Shown here one piece after another: positions 53,768-62,100 of a stretch of DNA of 64,000 bases (the first letter of the stretch is position 1; every line of letters begins with the position of its first letter). Position numbers and translations under genes: made by a program. This stretch comes from Shouchella xiaoxiensis. GTDB lineage: Bacteria > Bacillota > Bacilli > Bacillales > Bacillaceae_D. The stretch lies in NCBI RefSeq assembly GCF_016907895.1, contig NZ_JAFBCV010000017.1:1-64000 (forward strand). Direction: 5' to 3'. Below the pieces are notes generated by a model. That model searched no databases, had not been told where the DNA came from, and worked only from the letters and a program-made list of their open reading frames with translations.

Positions 53768-54413
53768 CCTTTCGAGTGATCGTTCCTCGATCTGTTTCAA
53801 TTAAAATCGGACACGCGATTGCCTCTTTTGTGGAAAACAGCCATCTTCGTCCGACTGGAGCCAGGATAATATAAACGCCGTCTGTATACTCCCCGAAAAA
53901 AGTTAAATAGCTTGAGTAATGAATGACTTCATCATTTCGAACTGGAATGCCCATTGAGAGCAGTTGATTTGCATCTTCTTTTAACTGATTTGATGACAAT
54001 CCGATCTCACTTATTCCGCTGATGTGACCGATTGTAAATTTTTCTTCTGAGGCATTCGGTGTTGTCTCTTTCCTGGCAATAAATTCTACAATGTTACCAG
54101 CCGGATCTTCAAAATAAATCGCTTTCGCCATATCATCGGTAAAGTGAACGTCATCCTGTCCTCGCTCTCGCAGCAAAACAACTCTTTTTTTCGTCCATTC
54201 TTTCGCCTTTAAGAACAAGTTAGGTGGGATGTTGAAAGCAAAGTGGTAGTAATAATCGGATGTGCTTCGCTTAATCGTTAGAGCCGTCTCCCCACATTGA
54301 AAGGTTGCCTCAGTGGCAGATGTAGCTAATAGAGGAAAACCAAGTGTCTCCCGGTAAAACAGTGTCGTCTCTTCAAAATGCGATGTATGAATTTCTAGTT
54401 TTGTTATCTTCAT
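53763..54413 (-). CDS. VOC-family (glyoxalase-like) protein
   Basis: This 216-residue protein has two vicinal-oxygen-chelate repeats. The first is clear: LEIHTSHFEETTLFYRETLG through IYFEDPAGNIVEFIARKE. The second is shorter and divergent (ISGISEIGLSSNQLKEDANQ). It is probably a dioxygenase or lyase-like metalloprotein; the substrate is unknown. The ATG follows GAGGAG. Confidence 0.85.
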   Translation of the reverse strand: MKITKLEIHTSHFEETTLFYRETLGFPLLATSATEATFQCGETALTIKRSTSDYYYHFAFNIPPNLFLKAKEWTKKRVVLLRERGQDDVHFTDDMAKAIYFEDPAGNIVEFIARKETTPNASEEKFTIGHISGISEIGLSSNQLKEDANQLLSMGIPVRNDEVIHYSSYLTFFGEYTDGVYIILAPVGRRWLFSTKEAIACPILIETDRGTITRKE

Positions 54414-54523
54414 GTTGAATACTCTCCTCTAAGCTTTTAATACTTCTAGTTTACGAGGAATGTTCAGTTCGCACATTGGACTTCAGACTATTTCTATCTA
54501 CACCTTTTGATGTAGGAAGCTTG

Positions 54524-54793
54524 TTAATCATAGCCAAATATAAGCGATAATTCGATTGCAAATTGATAGAAAAACGGTATTGCGATAACCGAAAGAAGCA
54601 ACAGCCACCATTTCTTCCACCTTACATTCATCCAACACGAAGCTATAATTAAACCAATTACACACCATAGAAAAAAATACGCGACATTCATGTTTCTTTC
54701 ATAATCAGGAGCTGAAGGACCACCAATCATAAGCAAAAAGCCAAACAAAATAAATAACAGATGAATAAAAAGAACAATTGCTTTATAAACCAT
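54524..54793 (-). CDS. Small membrane protein
   Basis: This 89-residue protein has three membrane segments (about 4-24, 36-56 and 62-84). The ATG follows AAAAGGGGG. I do not recognise it. Confidence 0.65.
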   Translation of the reverse strand: MVYKAIVLFIHLLFILFGFLLMIGGPSAPDYERNMNVAYFFLWCVIGLIIASCWMNVRWKKWWLLLLSVIAIPFFYQFAIELSLIFGYD

Positions 54794-54841
54794 AGCATCC
54801 CCCTTTTTTTCTATTATTTTACAGAATCAGTCTGAGCGCAA

Positions 54842-54873
54842 GAAGAAGCTTGGCTAAGAGCCAAGCTTCTTTT
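54842..54873. terminator. Bidirectional terminator
   Basis: A 13-bp perfect stem (AAGAAGCTTGGCT / AGCCAAGCTTCTT, loop AAG) follows the stop of the siderophore-binding lipoprotein gene. Confidence 0.85.
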
Positions 54874-54876
54874 CTA

Positions 54877-55809
54877 CTACTTCGTTAGCGCATCCACAAT
54901 AAATGATAGCTGTGATTCAAGCGCAACGGGATCATTGTAGTTTGAGAATTTGTTCTCAAACATATAAACGTTATCCTTTTTTACAGCGTCTAAGTTTTTC
55001 CATATGGAGGTTTCATAAACGTCGCTCGTTTCTAAATCGTCACCAGTCCATGGCGCGGTAAAGAGAAAATCTCCTGCATAATCAGGCAACACCTCAATTG
55101 AAATTTCCGCGAATCCTGCACGGTTGTCGATTAATTCTGCTTGAGCAATTTCAGGTGCCTTGAGCTGAAATTCGTCATAGATGATCTCTCCGCCCCTTGC
55201 ATAGTTGTGGCCAAAGGCATAGATGCCGTTCGCGTGAGGTTGAAGAATCGATACGGTTTGTTCGCCAACAGCTTCATGCACCGCTTCCTTATGTAGCTCA
55301 ATTTGTTCGTTCCAGTTTGTAATCCATTCCTCTGCTTCTGCCTGCTTGTTCGTCATCTCCCCAAACGCTCGCAGCTGTTCGCGATAATCCATTTCGCCAT
55401 ACTCAATCGCTACTGTTGGTGCGATTGCTTCAAATTGTTCAATGTTTTCATACCGTGTGAGTGTAATAATTAAGTCTGGATCTAATTCCACAATTGTTTC
55501 AAGCGACGGATTGTCTACCGTCCCAATACTCGTCACGTCTGCTAAGATCTCTTGAAAATCAGGGTTTTCCATTACTTCCTCAGGTGTACCTATCGGTGTA
55601 ATACCAAGGGGTTCAAAATACCCAACCAAATTGTTAACAGCAACAACGATTCGTTCAGGATTTTCCGGAATTTCCACCTCGCCGTTTGCTGCCATGTATT
55701 GTTTTGTATGGCTATCGTCGGTTCTTTCCTCTCCTGCATCACTTCCTTGACAGGCTGATAAAGTAAACAAAGCTGAAACAGTTAGTGTAACAAAAAGCAT
55801 AGTGCGCAT
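54877..55809 (-). CDS. Iron-siderophore ABC transporter substrate-binding lipoprotein
   Basis: This 310-residue protein binds ferric siderophore at the cell surface. A lipoprotein signal ends in TLSAC. The FecB/BtuF-type fold begins with ENPERIVVAVNNLVGYFEPL, followed by SLETIVELDPDLIITLTRYE. No permease or ATPase genes are next to it, so it must share a transporter encoded elsewhere. A Fur box overlaps its promoter region. Confidence 0.93.
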   Translation of the reverse strand: MRTMLFVTLTVSALFTLSACQGSDAGEERTDDSHTKQYMAANGEVEIPENPERIVVAVNNLVGYFEPLGITPIGTPEEVMENPDFQEILADVTSIGTVDNPSLETIVELDPDLIITLTRYENIEQFEAIAPTVAIEYGEMDYREQLRAFGEMTNKQAEAEEWITNWNEQIELHKEAVHEAVGEQTVSILQPHANGIYAFGHNYARGGEIIYDEFQLKAPEIAQAELIDNRAGFAEISIEVLPDYAGDFLFTAPWTGDDLETSDVYETSIWKNLDAVKKDNVYMFENKFSNYNDPVALESQLSFIVDALTK

Positions 55810-55835
55810 AATGTATCTCCTTCATATGTTTAATT

Positions 55836-55854
55836 GATAATGTTTCTCATTATA
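55836..55854 (-). promoter_or_regulatory. Fur box
   Basis: On the minus strand TATAATGAGAAACATTATC matches the 19-bp Fur consensus GATAATGATAATCATTATC at 16 positions. It lies about 30 bases upstream of the lipoprotein start. Iron repression is therefore expected. Confidence 0.8.
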
Positions 55855-55957
55855 ACAGAAAATAACGGTTTTATTTGACTAGATTTAAAAGAAATGCACA
55901 ACAATGCCTCTCAACGCAATTTCGTGTATGATAATACCAATAAAATTTTGTTTGAGC

Positions 55958-55983
55958 GTAACCTTTTTACAGCTTTTTCCGTT
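55958..55983 (+). promoter_or_regulatory. Candidate ECF-type promoter of the sigma/ClpP operon
   Basis: GTAAC (55958-55962) and CGTT (55980-55983) are 17 bases apart with a T-rich spacer. This resembles the AAC...CGT core used by ECF sigma factors such as SigX/SigV. It lies about 40 bases upstream of the sigma gene, which would allow autoregulation. Confidence 0.45.
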
Positions 55984-56021
55984 ATAAGCCATGAAAGGAG
56001 CGTTTAAAAGGAGTGAAAGCC

Positions 56022-56678
56022 GTGAATCAACCATTTAATGAAGCATGGCAGCGTGCTTCCTCATCTATTTGGAAGACTTGTTATGCATTGACTAACCACC
56101 AACAAGACGCTGAAGACCTGATGCAACTAACGTGGATTAAAGCGTTTCAACGCGCCAATAAGCAGTCAACGCCCTTCACAAAGGCTTATTTTGCAACGAT
56201 TGCTAAAAACGCTTGGATTGATGAGGTTCGCAAACAAAAAATAACGGCCGTTCCGTTTGAAGATGATCGTCAGCTTTCGCAAGAACCAGCTCCGTTTATG
56301 GCTCAATTTGACCTTTCTTACTTATTAAACGGCGTTGTAAAAAACTTATCGATTCAGCAACAAGTCATCTTTTTAATGGCAGACGTGTGCCAATGCAGCC
56401 TTAAGGATATTGCTTACTTGACCAACCGCAGTGTCGGCGCAGTTAAGGCACTGTTGTTTCGCGCCCGGCAGAAAATTACCAGTGATGTTCGTGAGCAGTT
56501 CGATCAGCCTGATTATCTTACTGAAGAAGACGTGCTTCGCGTCCAGCTTTATAGTCGAGCGTTGCAGCTTGGAGACGTTCAGCTGCTTGCCAGCCTGTTA
56601 AGCGATACAATCTCCATCCCGGCACTGTATGTGCAACAACAAGCTCGTTCTAGTTCGGAATGTAGAATGGCAGCTTAA
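56022..56678 (+). CDS. ECF-type RNA polymerase sigma factor with a short SnoaL-like tail
   Basis: This 218-residue protein has sigma region 2 (QQDAEDLMQLTWIKAFQRAN, then YFATIAKNAWIDEVRKQK) and region 4 (CSLKDIAYLTNRSVGAVKAL). After region 4 comes a tail of about 55 residues; YSRALQLGDVQLLASLLSD resembles the first helices of the SnoaL-like domain found in ECF41/56-type sigma factors, but the protein ends soon after. No anti-sigma gene is visible. The GTG at 56022 is nine bases behind AAAAGGAG. A ClpP paralogue and an epimerase follow in the same unit. Confidence 0.88.
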   Translation: MNQPFNEAWQRASSSIWKTCYALTNHQQDAEDLMQLTWIKAFQRANKQSTPFTKAYFATIAKNAWIDEVRKQKITAVPFEDDRQLSQEPAPFMAQFDLSYLLNGVVKNLSIQQQVIFLMADVCQCSLKDIAYLTNRSVGAVKALLFRARQKITSDVREQFDQPDYLTEEDVLRVQLYSRALQLGDVQLLASLLSDTISIPALYVQQQARSSSECRMAA

Positions 56679-56707
56679 TCGAACACTACACAAGGAGGTA
56701 GAATCAA

Positions 56708-57301
56708 ATGTCTATTCCCATCCCCTATGTCATGGAACAAACCAATCATGGTGAACGAAGCTATGACATTTATTCACGTTTGTTAAAAGACCGGATCGTT
56801 TTTATTGGGACGGAAATTAATGATACGCTGGCAAACAGCGTCACTGCTCAGCTCTTGTTCCTATCCTCGCAGGACCCTGATAAAGACATCTCCATGTATA
56901 TTAACTCGCCCGGCGGCTCTATCTCAGCCGGTTTTGCAATTATGGACACCATGCACCATATCAAACCAGATATTCAAACAATTTGTACGGGTATGGCTGC
57001 TTCGTTTGGTGCTGTGCTCTTGCTCGCCGGCACAAAAGGCAAGCGTGTTGCCCTACCCCACGCAGAAATTATGCTGCATCAGCCTCTTGGCGGTATGAAG
57101 GGGCAAGCCTCTGATATGGATATTTATGCTCAGCGAATTTTAAAGCAGCGAAAGCAATTAAATCAGCTCATCGCTAATCTTTGCGGACAGCCGTATGATA
57201 AAGTTGCACACGATACGGAAAGAGATTATTTTATGAGCGCATCCGAAGCTAAAACGTATGGGGTCATTGACTCAGTCCTCGGTCAGGAGGCCGCATCATG
57301 A
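56708..57301 (+). CDS. ClpP-type protease, paralogue linked to an ECF sigma factor
   Basis: This 197-residue peptidase keeps all ClpP features: N-terminal axial loop [20 protein letters not shown], nucleophile Ser in [14 protein letters not shown], His in [15 protein letters not shown] and Asp in [13 protein letters not shown]. It should form a tetradecamer with a Clp ATPase. Its place between an ECF sigma gene and an epimerase is unlike housekeeping clpP, which is normally alone, so it is probably a second copy. The ATG follows AAGGAGG; its stop overlaps the epimerase start as ATGA. Confidence 0.93.
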   Translation: MSIPIPYVMEQTNHGERSYDIYSRLLKDRIVFIGTEINDTLANSVTAQLLFLSSQDPDKDISMYINSPGGSISAGFAIMDTMHHIKPDIQTICTGMAASFGAVLLLAGTKGKRVALPHAEIMLHQPLGGMKGQASDMDIYAQRILKQRKQLNQLIANLCGQPYDKVAHDTERDYFMSASEAKTYGVIDSVLGQEAAS

Positions 57302-58281
57302 ACGTTCTGATTCTTGGAGGGACCTTGTTTTTAGGCAAACATCTTGCTGAACAGGCTGTGCAAAGAGGAATGAAAATGACGTTATTTAATCGTGGCACAA
57401 CAAACCCGACTTTCCTCCAGCATACAGCTGGTGTCACTCATCTTATTGGCGACCGGGGCACGGATGATAGTAAGCGTTTAACAGATCAATGGGATGTTGT
57501 GATTGATGTGGCCGGAAGAGACCCCGAAGATGTGCGTCGTTCTGTTGATCAGCTGAAGGATCGCTGCAAGATGTATGTGTATATATCAAGCGTCAGCGCC
57601 TACAAAAATCTCCAATCGGGTCCTGTCCTTGAATCGGATGCTCTTCACGAGCTCGACCAAGATGACTACGCGAGCAACAAAGCAACTAGTGAAGTTATCG
57701 TCAATGAAACGTTCTATGACCGCTCCCTCATTATTCGTCCCGGGCTGATCGTCGGTCCTGATGACTCAACGGATCGCTTTACTTATTGGCCTTGGCGTAT
57801 GAAGCAAGGAGGCAACGTGCTTGTGCCCGATGTTTCTGAGAACAAAGCTGTTCAGTTTATTGACGTGCGTGATTTATCTACATGGATTCTTCAATTAATT
57901 GAGCAGGGACAAACAGGAACATTTAATGCAACGGGACCACAAGCCCCCCTTTCATTCCGCTCATTCCTTGAGCGATGTCAGGAACTTGTAGCACCGCAAG
58001 AAACCAAGCTTTATTGGGTAAATGAGGAGACGTTACAAGAAAACGACGTACAGCCGTGGATTGAACTTCCCTTCTGGCTGCCTGATTCCCTCCGCATGAA
58101 CGGCTTGCTACAAGTAAATAGTAACAAGGCAATTGCTGCGGGGTTGACGTACCGCTCGCTTGATGAAACGATTATTGACACGCTGAACTGGAGTTTAACG
58201 AAGCGCACGGGTCCTTGGCAAGCGGGGATGTCACTAGAAAAAGAGAGTCAGCTTTTGACGAGCGTTCCTCCTATGAAGTGA
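57298..58281 (+). CDS. NAD(P)-dependent epimerase/dehydratase family protein
   Basis: This 327-residue extended short-chain dehydrogenase begins with [20 protein letters not shown], a Rossmann motif in which GGTxFLG is typical of the isoflavone-reductase-like/RNA-binding subgroup. The catalytic Ser-Tyr-Lys is altered: [10 protein letters not shown] keeps Ser and Tyr, but the later YASNKATSE supplies no clear YxxxK. It could be regulatory or bind dinucleotide without catalysis. It is the third gene of the sigma/ClpP unit. Confidence 0.85.
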   Translation: MNVLILGGTLFLGKHLAEQAVQRGMKMTLFNRGTTNPTFLQHTAGVTHLIGDRGTDDSKRLTDQWDVVIDVAGRDPEDVRRSVDQLKDRCKMYVYISSVSAYKNLQSGPVLESDALHELDQDDYASNKATSEVIVNETFYDRSLIIRPGLIVGPDDSTDRFTYWPWRMKQGGNVLVPDVSENKAVQFIDVRDLSTWILQLIEQGQTGTFNATGPQAPLSFRSFLERCQELVAPQETKLYWVNEETLQENDVQPWIELPFWLPDSLRMNGLLQVNSNKAIAAGLTYRSLDETIIDTLNWSLTKRTGPWQAGMSLEKESQLLTSVPPMK

Positions 58282-58297
58282 TAGAATTAAACAGAAC

Positions 58298-58334
58298 GAA
58301 AGCCAGAACAACTACTACTCTGGCTTTCTTTTTT
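58298..58334 (+). terminator. Terminator of the sigma/ClpP/epimerase operon
   Basis: A 10-bp perfect stem (GAAAGCCAGA / TCTGGCTTTC) is followed by six T on the plus strand. Confidence 0.9.
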
Positions 58335-58359
58335 CCTTTATTGTAAATCGCAGAATGCG

Positions 58360-58770
58360 CTAGCACTGATCCAATATTTCATCAATCGCTTCCGTTAAGC
58401 GATGCCTGATCACAAGTTGGCACTTACGTGCGCTTTCATTCAGGTAATTCAAATCTTCCGTCTGAGTTTGCCAAGACAGCTTGGTCTCTTGCTCTAATTG
58501 CTTAAGCACATGATCAATTTCTATTTTATACTGGTCGTAAAGCTGAGCTGCCTTACCTTCAGATTTGAATCCTTCAGGAAGACGATAATGCAAACGTGTT
58601 AACCATTTTTGGAACAACGTATCGTTGTCGAATTCTTTTTTTCGCTCAGCTAGTACGCTACCAACTTCCTGAGTAAATCCATTCGAGAAACCGTACTCTG
58701 CTAGTTTTGCTTCAATTGCTTTGATTGTTAAATTTGTAGGACTTTTCTTATAGAATAATTTCTTTATCAC
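58360..58770 (-). CDS. Hypothetical helical protein
   Basis: This 136-residue protein starts at a GTG (58768-58770) behind TAGGAG. It is soluble, mostly helical and rich in Lys/Glu, with no motif I recognise (LFQKWLTRLHYRLPEGFKSE in the middle). Its 5' end overlaps the degenerate end of the Nudix gene. Confidence 0.6.
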   Translation of the reverse strand: MIKKLFYKKSPTNLTIKAIEAKLAEYGFSNGFTQEVGSVLAERKKEFDNDTLFQKWLTRLHYRLPEGFKSEGKAAQLYDQYKIEIDHVLKQLEQETKLSWQTQTEDLNYLNESARKCQLVIRHRLTEAIDEILDQC

Positions 58771-59263
58771 AACTTTTACTCCTATGATGAATCGGCAATA
58801 ATTCATATTTAATTAACATATTGTTATGGAGGATGCAGTGATGATTAAACACGCCCTCTTCCTTTAAGAGATTGTTTAAGTAATAAGGCATCATTTGTCC
58901 TACACCAAAATTTTTTTCACTAGTTAACCAGGTAATTTATTTCCAATCGAGAATTCCTTCCTTTGTTTTTCTAGGAGTTTGATAGTCATAAGTGTCTTCA
59001 ATGGCTACAACAAACACATAAAGTCCATCGCTGTAGTTGTCTTCTGTATTCCATGTAATAATGCCTTTATCAATAATGTTGCACGAACTAATATCAATTC
59101 CCGTTTCTTCTTTGACTTCTCGAATAACGCACTCTTTCGGTGTCTCACCAGGTTCAATCTTACCGCCAACGCCATTCCAAAGCCCTTTTAATGGCTTATA
59201 CTCTCGATTAAGAACTAACAGCTTCTCCTTTTTACGGATAAAACATAATGTTTGTTTGTACAC
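58748..59263 (-). pseudogene. Nudix hydrolase gene interrupted by an in-frame stop
   Basis: The GTG at 59261-59263 follows AAGGAGAGGG. Residues 1-108 contain a perfect Nudix box (GGKIEPGETPKECVIREVKE, then ETGI), as in 8-oxo-dGTP or NTP pyrophosphatases. A TAA at 58937-58939 follows EGILDWK. The same frame goes on for 62 more codons with a peptide that reads like the missing family C-terminus (ITWLTSEKNFGVGQMMPYYL, then NNLLKEEGVFNHHCILHNN). The gene is thus a nonsense mutant, or the short form may still be partly active. Confidence 0.75.
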
Positions 59264-59277
59264 GACACCCTCTCCTT

Positions 59278-59727
59278 CTAAAATACCAGCTTCATCCCCT
59301 CATGGCTTGCTTCAAACCCAATTCGTTCATAGAAGCGGTGCGCATCTTTCCGCTGCTTGTCTGTCGTTAACTGGACGAGTCCACAGCCTTCTTCTTTGGC
59401 AATGTCAACCGCTTTTTGCACTAAGGCTTCACCAATTCCTTGTCCACGAAACGCTCGACCAATTCGAACACCTTCTATCTGTGCTCGCTTCATTCCCGTC
59501 CGCGCTAAACCGGGAATAATCGTTAACTGAAGAAAACCGGCGAGCGTGTCTTCTTTTTCTACAAGTAAAATAACGTTGCCTTTTTGAGCTTTAATTGCTC
59601 GGAATGCCTCTATGTATGCCTCAGGAAGTGGCTCTACGTTTTTTTCTCGTGTAGCACCAAGCTCATCATCAGCAAGCATGGCTACAATGGCGTTTAGATC
59701 TGCTTCAAGTGCGGTTCTGAAATTCAT
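59278..59727 (-). CDS. GNAT-family N-acetyltransferase
   Basis: This 149-residue acetyltransferase has the acetyl-CoA motif VRIGRAFRGQGIGEALVQKA and the C-terminal DAHRFYERIGFEASHEGMKL typical of aminoglycoside- or peptide-type GNATs. The ATG at 59725-59727 has a weak GAAGGGAAG site. The substrate is unknown. It follows the NDxxF lipoprotein gene on the strand. Confidence 0.87.
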   Translation of the reverse strand: MNFRTALEADLNAIVAMLADDELGATREKNVEPLPEAYIEAFRAIKAQKGNVILLVEKEDTLAGFLQLTIIPGLARTGMKRAQIEGVRIGRAFRGQGIGEALVQKAVDIAKEEGCGLVQLTTDKQRKDAHRFYERIGFEASHEGMKLVF

Positions 59728-59743
59728 CCTTCGCTTCCCTTCT

Positions 59744-60325
59744 TCACTGCATGTCAGCAAACAATTTTGTTTCAATCCCTTTTTCAGTCAAAAATTCTTC
59801 TATTTTCGCCTGTTCTCTTCCGTTAACATGCTTAGGCATATTGCCAAGAACGGCTAAATCGGCAAGGGCGAGTTCTTCTTCGTCATCCATAAGAAAATCA
59901 AGCTCTACGAGATAAGAATTAAAACCAGTTACATAGGCGCTAATTCGTTCTGTTTCTTCCTGATAGTTTTCAGGTAGCGTATTGCTATCAATATAGAATG
60001 CAAAGTTTTCATCGTTTTCTTTTAACAGAGTATTAATCTCCGTGAACGTTGCTTGTTCAGATTCCGTTAGCGGTTCTCCTAAATCAAGTACTTCTTCATA
60101 AGGATAGCGTTGATTTAATAAGGTTTCGCTGCTGTCCAAGTATGTTTTAATGCTCGCTTTCGCTTCTTCCTCATCCACATTTTCTGCCTGTTTCTCTGAC
60201 TCAAAAATAGTTACTTCAAGCGGTTCATTTGGTATGTTCACTGTCTCAAGTGATTCTTTTTCAGCTTCCCCGGAACATGCTGCAAGCGCTAAGCCTGCAA
60301 CAAGTCCAGCTAACACCTTCTTCAT
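59744..60325 (-). CDS. NDxxF-motif lipoprotein
   Basis: This 193-residue lipoprotein has a signal ending in LAAC. The mature part is strongly acidic and helical. It contains ENDENFAFYIDSNTLPENYQ, which fits the NDxxF motif that names a Bacillaceae lipoprotein family, as I recall. Function is unknown. The ATG follows AGGAGAG. Confidence 0.72.
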   Translation of the reverse strand: MKKVLAGLVAGLALAACSGEAEKESLETVNIPNEPLEVTIFESEKQAENVDEEEAKASIKTYLDSSETLLNQRYPYEEVLDLGEPLTESEQATFTEINTLLKENDENFAFYIDSNTLPENYQEETERISAYVTGFNSYLVELDFLMDDEEELALADLAVLGNMPKHVNGREQAKIEEFLTEKGIETKLFADMQ

Positions 60326-60495
60326 TTAATCTCTCCTTTTTTATTGGCTACTAGTTAATCATTCATTTTTCTAGAACAAATGCCTGCGCTATAAGCACTG
60401 CTCTGAAAATAATAAGCTTCGATTGTATTTCGATACCCGAAGCAAGAGATTTCCGCTCTTCTAACGTTTCATGAGTAGTTTCCGTAACGATGCGT

Positions 60496-61053
60496 TTATT
60501 CGGTATTTGTCGTATAAATATGAGTAAGCAACAACACTTCACTTGATTCAAGTTCCTCTTTTTTGATTGAGATATATGTATTTCGCGCCGTCGTGAATGA
60601 TTTAAAAAAGATGATGGCGATTACTTGTTTCTGCTTATTTTCTATATACGTTTTTTTATCTAGAAGATCACTTCTAAACAAATAAGCTTTATTTCCTTTT
60701 TCATAAAGAAAACACGGGTTTGTTGTGACTTTGCTTGTATTAATAAAGTGTCCACATGGTTGACCTTCCAATGTTCCGGTCGGATAGATGTACCACTTAT
60801 CACGCCACAAACTGTTTTTAAAGGAGAAATAAGTAGCACTATATGATTTTTCTTTTCCATTTATTGTGGCAATGTAGTTTTTCTTATTGGCTATTTTTAA
60901 AAACGCATCAACAACCCGTTCCATCCTCGTTCGATAAAAACGTCGCATGGTCCCTGCTTCTTTCTCGTCTGGTTGTAAGACAGAAATTCGTTTAGTGGAG
61001 TAGCGGTATAAAGGCAATTAAAAAAAGTAATCGTAATCGGCGTGCGGTTCCAT
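60496..61053 (-). pseudogene. Tubby-C-like protein gene with an early in-frame stop
   Basis: An ATG at 61051-61053 follows GGAGGTAG at good spacing. After 11 codons (MEPHADYDYFF) there is a TAA at 61018-61020, and the same frame then continues for 173 residues from LPLYRYSTKRISVLQPDEKE. That part resembles the tubby-C-terminal-like proteins of Bacillus (RMERVVDAFLKIANKKNYIA, KNSLWRDKWYIYPTGTLEG). Translation could only restart at a TTG right after the stop, which has no ribosome site. It is probably a nonsense mutant. The family assignment is from memory. Confidence 0.55.
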
Positions 61054-61393
61054 CTAGCTACCTCCAGTCATTCCCAACTAAGTATAGCACACTTTTCGCA
61101 CTACTCACTTAATCTACTTGACTAGCAGGGTTTGGGCTTCAAAAAAAGAAGTCTTTGATGATGGCTGGAGCGAGTTGATTGTCCCTATTACAGGCGGAAG
61201 CTTGCCACGGAGGAACAGTTGAGCTTAACCAGTCTTCTCTTTACTTAGTCTCACCATTTCCTGATTGCGCTGACGTTAGCGTCATTCTTTTAATTCTTAA
61301 AAGAATGCGATTGATAGCGATAGGAAAATTCAAACTAAATAGCCCAATCTCTCTTTTAACCAAAATAGAGGAATTGAGCTTTTTTTAGTTCTG
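61054..61393. other. Intergenic stretch without a convincing gene
   Basis: The plus strand has no ribosome site or codon pattern that supports a gene; the 69-residue ORF at 61179-61388 looks like chance. At 61341-61387 an imperfect stem (AGCCCAAT / AATTGAGCT) runs into seven T and looks like a plus-strand terminator. No intact rightward gene precedes it, so this may be a relic. Confidence 0.45.
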
Positions 61394-62026
61394 TCATTTT
61401 TGTATAGAATTCATTAACTGGTAGAAATATTCTGGTTTATGAGTCTTGTTGAGGTTATACCATGATTGTAATGCATCTGGTGTAAAGACATCTATTTTTT
61501 TCAGTACCTCGATTGCAAATTCCAGCGGAGCGATTCCTGATGCAGTAATGAGATTTGCATCACTTACTGCCGACCTGTTCTCATAAAACATTTCGCCTTT
61601 ATAGTTCGGACATACCATTTTTGTATAGTCTAAGTTATTACTTGTATGCTTTTTCGTATCTAAATGCCCCCTGTTGGCGAGTGCTTCAATAGCACCACAT
61701 ATTGCAGCAACAATAGTACCCCGCTTTAAAGCTTGATCAATTCTTTCCAAGAAAGGTTGATGCATGTCTTCATTCCAAGTAGTCCCTCCTGGTAGAATGA
61801 TAAGATCTTTACTATTTAAGCTACATTCATCAAGAGAAAGATCTGGTTTGATCTTTAATCCCCCCATCGTCGTTATCATTTCTTTAGTAGCACCTACTGT
61901 CAGTACGTTTAAAGGGTCTAAATCTTTTTTGAAATACCTTCCTGAGTTTAACTCAGCAATTAAATAGCCATATTCCCAGTCCGACATTGTATTAAATACA
62001 TAAAGAAAAGCATGTTTTGTTTGCAT
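61394..62026 (-). CDS. DJ-1/PfpI-family protein
   Basis: This 210-residue protein belongs to the type-1 glutamine-amidotransferase-like superfamily. The nucleophile cysteine is in TIVAAICGAIEALANRGH, and LIILPGGTTWNEDMHQPFLE is typical. It may be a deglycase-like or chaperone protein. The ATG follows GGAGTG. It lies downstream of the WYL regulator gene on the same strand. Confidence 0.9.
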   Translation of the reverse strand: MQTKHAFLYVFNTMSDWEYGYLIAELNSGRYFKKDLDPLNVLTVGATKEMITTMGGLKIKPDLSLDECSLNSKDLIILPGGTTWNEDMHQPFLERIDQALKRGTIVAAICGAIEALANRGHLDTKKHTSNNLDYTKMVCPNYKGEMFYENRSAVSDANLITASGIAPLEFAIEVLKKIDVFTPDALQSWYNLNKTHKPEYFYQLMNSIQK

Positions 62027-62067
62027 TCAATCACACTCCATTCACCGTTGATATAGCTACCATACAC

Positions 62068-62100
62068 GAACTACCCTGACAGTTACCGTCAGGGTAGTTC
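62068..62100. repeat. Perfect hairpin spanning the WYL stop codon
   Basis: Arms GAACTACCCTGAC and GTCAGGGTAGTTC are perfect (13 bp) with a seven-base loop. The TGA of the WYL regulator (62089-62091) is in it. No T run follows on either strand, so it is not a usual terminator. It lies about 40 bases upstream of the DJ-1/PfpI gene start. Confidence 0.6.

Noticed and set aside
54877-55809. A complete siderophore ABC transporter operon
   Set aside because: Only the substrate-binding lipoprotein is present; no permease or ATPase gene is adjacent.
60363-60551. 62-residue leftward ORF overlapping the tubby-like gene end
   Set aside because: There is no ribosome site; the hydrophobic end could be a frameshifted C-terminus of the tubby-like protein, but I could not show this.
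61179-61388. 69-residue rightward ORF
   Set aside because: No ribosome site, no recognisable pattern and a terminator-like hairpin in its 3' part; likely chance.
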